A stretch of 64,000 bases of DNA from Macrostomum hystrix (Eukaryota; Platyhelminthes; Macrostomidae), in assembly GCA_950097015.1 (NCBI GenBank), contig CATNEN010000039.1, positions 18,841,501 to 18,905,500 on the forward strand, read 5' to 3'. Of the stretch, positions 61,304-64,000 are shown piece after piece. The position numbers were made by a program, and so were the translations under genes. Position 1 is the first letter of the stretch, and every line of letters begins with the position of its first letter. The notes beneath the pieces are model-generated. The model saw only the letters and a program-made list of their open reading frames with translations. It ran no database searches and had not been told where the DNA came from.

Positions 61304-64000
61304 GGGAGACTGAGGAGTCAGCTGGAGGAGAGGGTAGGGGCTCTCCTAGCACCAGCTTCCTCGAGCGTTGGTATGCCTCCAACGCTGACCCCTATGTGAC
61401 GGCGATGGTTTCCAAGAAGACGGTGCCTTTTCTCCTAGACTCAGGGAGCAGGCGCTGTCTGATTGGAAGTGAGACGTGGGCATCTCTGCGGCATGTAGTG
61501 CCGCACGCTGTGCTGACAGGAGAGAGTGCCCTGTGCAACTTTGATGGTTCTCGATTGCCGGTTTTAGGGCGAGTCGCCTTTGAGGTCAGGCTCGGCGACT
61601 ACGCTGTAGACGTCGAGTTCTGCGTGACGAAAGGCGAGCACGAGAACATCCTAGGAATCGATTTCATGCGCCAGCACACCCAGAAGATTGACTTTCCGAA
61701 GGGGATGCTGACCATGAAGTCAGGAACCAGAGTGCCGCTGAGGTTCACGAGGCGAGAGGCGAGGGCCAGTCGGGTTTACTCACTCGAGCAGACCACTGTG
61801 CCAGCGCGCTCTTCGATGCTCGTAGCGGTGAAGCTAGCGGGTGGCCGGACTGACTGTCACGGCACGCCGCTGCTTGTTGAGTCCTTGAGGTCAGGACTGA
61901 AGCCAGGGGCGTCTCAGGTCGAGATGGCCCCGACATTGCTGACGATGGCTGACGGGACAGGGTGTGTTGAAGTCATCAATACCTCTTGCTTCCCGGCGGT
62001 TATTCGACGCAATGGTCTTGTAGGGCTAGCGAGGCCACTGAAGGCCGACGAACTGGAATACCTACCAGAGCTAGAGGAGACGCCGGTCAGGCAGGTTCAG
62101 GCAGAAGGGCTGGAGAGCGATGAGGCATGGCTAGAGGAGGTGGAGATTTGTGAGAGGTTGACCGAGGAGCAGAGGCATCGGGTTAAGGAGATGTTGAGAG
62201 AGTGCCGCGAGGCATTCGCAATGCATCCCCTGGACCATGGTGTCACTGACTTAGTCACTCATGAGATCATTGTGACAGATCCCACTCCAGTTCGCATTCC
62301 ACCGAGGAGGATCCCGCCTCACTTGATGGAACAGTTGGACAAGATGCTGGATGAGATGTTGGCGAAAGGCATCATCAAGCCGACATTCTCCAGCTACAAC
62401 ACGCCTCTCCTGATTGTCCCTAAGAAAGACAAGACTATCAGGATTGTCTTAGACTATCGCGAGTTGAATAGCCGCTGCCTGAAGCACGTCTATCCGCTGC
62501 CAGACATTCAGCAGACCTTTGAGCATTTGAGAGGGGCGCAGTACTATTCCGCCCTCGATCTTGCACAAGGTTTCTGGCAGATCCCGCTGAGAGAGCAGGA
62601 TAGACACCTGACCGCGTTCTCGGTTCACCACAGAGGTCAGTTTGAGTTTACTGTGTTGCCGATGGGCATGACGGATTCGGCAGGGTCTTTTCAGCGCTGT
62701 ATCAACAAGCTGCTGGAGGGGCTGACGCCAAAGGTAGCGTTGGGGTATATCGATGATATACTCGTCCACTCGCCTACCTTTGACGACCATTTGGAGCATC
62801 TGAGGATGATGCTGACGCGAATCCGTGAAGCCCAGTTCAAGCTGAAGCCGAAGAAGTGCCACCTGTTCAAGAGGGAGCTGCACTACTTAGGCCATGTGGT
62901 GACACCAGAAGGCATCCTGACGAACGAGGATAAGATCGCCGAGCTCAGAGGCTGGCCGACACCTCGAAGCGCCAAAGAATTGCGCAGCTTCTTGGGGTTG
63001 GCACAGTACTACAAGAAGTTCGTCCGCAATTACTCAGGGATTGCAGCACCATTGCACGAGCTCACTAAGCGGGACGTTACCAGCTTGAAGGGTCTGTGGA
63101 AGACAGAGCATGAGAGAGCCTTTCAGGGATTGAAGGATGCGTTGTGCTCAACGGAGGTACTGGCGTACCCGGAGTACACCTCTGACCCGAAGGTGACTTT
63201 CGTCCTGGACACAGATGCCTCTGATGACCGCATAGGGGCTTGTTTGAATCAGCTGCAGTCTGATGGAGTAGAAAGGCCTGTTGGCTACTACAGCCGGAAG
63301 CTGCGAGGGCCGGAGACCCGCTACACTACGACCCGCAAAGAATTGCTGGCAGTCGTAGATGCGATGCGGCATTTCCGGTACTTCCTGGTTGGCAAGAAGT
63401 TTGTTGTCCGGTCCGATCACAAGGCCCTGTTGTGGCTCATGCATCAGACCGAGGCGACAGGCATCTTAGGCCGTTGGGTTGAGAGAATGAGTGAGTTTGA
63501 CTTCACCATTGTTCATCGTCCTGGAAAGTCTCACCAAAATGCTGACTCGATGTCGAGAAAGCCGGATAGCCCGGTGAATTGTTCTTTTGGGGTGGTGACA
63601 CCCCACAACCAGTTCGGTGCGAGTGCTTGCACCCGCCAATTTTCGAGTCAGCTGGAGGAGGGACAGGAAAGGGACAATAAACAGGTTGAAGTCAACGAAG
63701 TCGCAGAGCCACTGCGAGCTGTGAAACCCAAGGCTCAAGGTGTCATTGACGGCCGACCAGGATGGGAAGCAGCTGTGTCTGAAGGACTGGTGGAAGAGCC
63801 GGTCCTGGAGCCTGTCGAGGTGCGCCAAGATAAGGCGGTGCTGCAAGGGTGTCAGGAAGACACGACCGCAGGCCAGCCTGTGAGGCGGGAAGCACCTGTC
63901 AACGGGGCCCCGCAGTCAGCTCGTTGCAGCCAGTTCTGCCTGCAGACTGTGGACGCCGCCGTGCAGACGGTAGCTACTGAAGGTAGCTGGAGCCAGGGAG
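61120..64000 (+). CDS. pol: Pol of Gypsy/Ty3-type LTR retrotransposon (protease, RT, RNase H), runs off window
   Basis: An open frame, one base back (-1) from gag, runs without a stop from 61120 to the window end, so it is intact as far as visible. A protease active-site motif LLDSGS lies near 61430-61446, then ENILGIDFM. Reverse transcriptase spans about 62330-62900, with KKDKTIRIVLDYRELN, SALDLAQGFWQIPL, VLPMGM and the catalytic YIDD at 62746-62757. An RNase H domain at about 63180-63570 has LDTDASD, TTRKELLAVV and RSDHKALLWLM. A spacer rich in Glu, Gln and Pro follows, and integrase would lie beyond 64000. Expression presumably needs a -1 ribosomal frameshift in 61120-61303. The domain order (PR-RT-RH) is that of Ty3/Gypsy elements. 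Confidence 0.93.
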   Translation, partial: MPDEATQAALRAPHSGVPERATARAQAAVRAAGPRHSDVGKRDGEEHGRQCPSQSSSWTGLRETEESAGGEGRGSPSTSFLERWYASNADPYVTAMVSKKTVPFLLDSGSRRCLIGSETWASLRHVVPHAVLTGESALCNFDGSRLPVLGRVAFEVRLGDYAVDVEFCVTKGEHENILGIDFMRQHTQKIDFPKGMLTMKSGTRVPLRFTRREARASRVYSLEQTTVPARSSMLVAVKLAGGRTDCHGTPLLVESLRSGLKPGASQVEMAPTLLTMADGTGCVEVINTSCFPAVIRRNGLVGLARPLKADELEYLPELEETPVRQVQAEGLESDEAWLEEVEICERLTEEQRHRVKEMLRECREAFAMHPLDHGVTDLVTHEIIVTDPTPVRIPPRRIPPHLMEQLDKMLDEMLAKGIIKPTFSSYNTPLLIVPKKDKTIRIVLDYRELNSRCLKHVYPLPDIQQTFEHLRGAQYYSALDLAQGFWQIPLREQDRHLTAFSVHHRGQFEFTVLPMGMTDSAGSFQRCINKLLEGLTPKVALGYIDDILVHSPTFDDHLEHLRMMLTRIREAQFKLKPKKCHLFKRELHYLGHVVTPEGILTNEDKIAELRGWPTPRSAKELRSFLGLAQYYKKFVRNYSGIAAPLHELTKRDVTSLKGLWKTEHERAFQGLKDALCSTEVLAYPEYTSDPKVTFVLDTDASDDRIGACLNQLQSDGVERPVGYYSRKLRGPETRYTTTRKELLAVVDAMRHFRYFLVGKKFVVRSDHKALLWLMHQTEATGILGRWVERMSEFDFTIVHRPGKSHQNADSMSRKPDSPVNCSFGVVTPHNQFGASACTRQFSSQLEEGQERDNKQVEVNEVAEPLRAVKPKAQGVIDGRPGWEAAVSEGLVEEPVLEPVEVRQDKAVLQGCQEDTTAGQPVRREAPVNGAPQSARCSQFCLQTVDAAVQTVATEGSWSQG

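Overview
The window is genomic DNA of an invertebrate animal. Split genes with GT-AG introns, a Delta-type Notch ligand, a Sevenless/ROS1-type receptor tyrosine kinase, mariner, Penelope-like and Gypsy elements and tRNA-derived SINEs all point to a metazoan. The clade cannot be fixed from the sequence; an unusually minisatellite-rich bilaterian, perhaps a spiralian, is my inference. All exon models below were built by hand from splice signals, reading-frame phase and domain logic.

Layout. 1-9.4 kb: a broken mariner, then three small housekeeping-type genes on the minus strand: a TPRG1L/Mover-like gene (three exons), BOLA1 (two exons) and NDUFA13/GRIM-19 (one exon). Minisatellites fill the spaces and introns, and a Penelope-like retroelement remnant follows. 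9.4-14.2 kb: mostly AT-rich DNA and a GC-rich patch with no convincing gene. 14.2-14.8 kb: two exons of a fibrinogen-related domain (minus). 16.6-28.5 kb: a complete 15-exon DSL Notch ligand on the plus strand (about 1,053 aa). Its introns hold a Tc1-like element, a solo-LTR-like insertion, a second mariner and a SINE, and its EGF exons have recently duplicated. 29.5-56.9 kb: a roughly 30-exon ROS1/Sevenless-like receptor tyrosine kinase on the minus strand, tail-to-tail with the Notch ligand. Many of its introns hold a minisatellite, a SINE or a retrotransposon relic. 57-59.5 kb: upstream DNA with two more tandem arrays. 59.56 kb to the window end: the 5' LTR, gag and most of pol of an apparently intact Gypsy/Ty3-type retrotransposon, cut by the window edge.

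Tandem arrays with units of 5 to 47 bp make up roughly a fifth of the window. The most notable observation is that several of them carry a splice-site consensus in every unit, on the transcribed strand of the host gene. Donor-like arrays lie near the 5' ends of introns (56.1-56.8, 34.2-36.9 and 21.7-21.9 kb). An acceptor-like array lies just upstream of a candidate acceptor (53.4-55.6 kb). In ROS1 intron 1 the array appears to start from the authentic donor of exon 1.

The two large genes encode short-range cell-surface signalling proteins: a transmembrane Notch ligand, and a receptor kinase with FN3 modules and YWTD propellers. The three small genes encode a mitochondrial BolA-family Fe-S protein, a complex I subunit and a presynaptic-type hSac2-domain protein.
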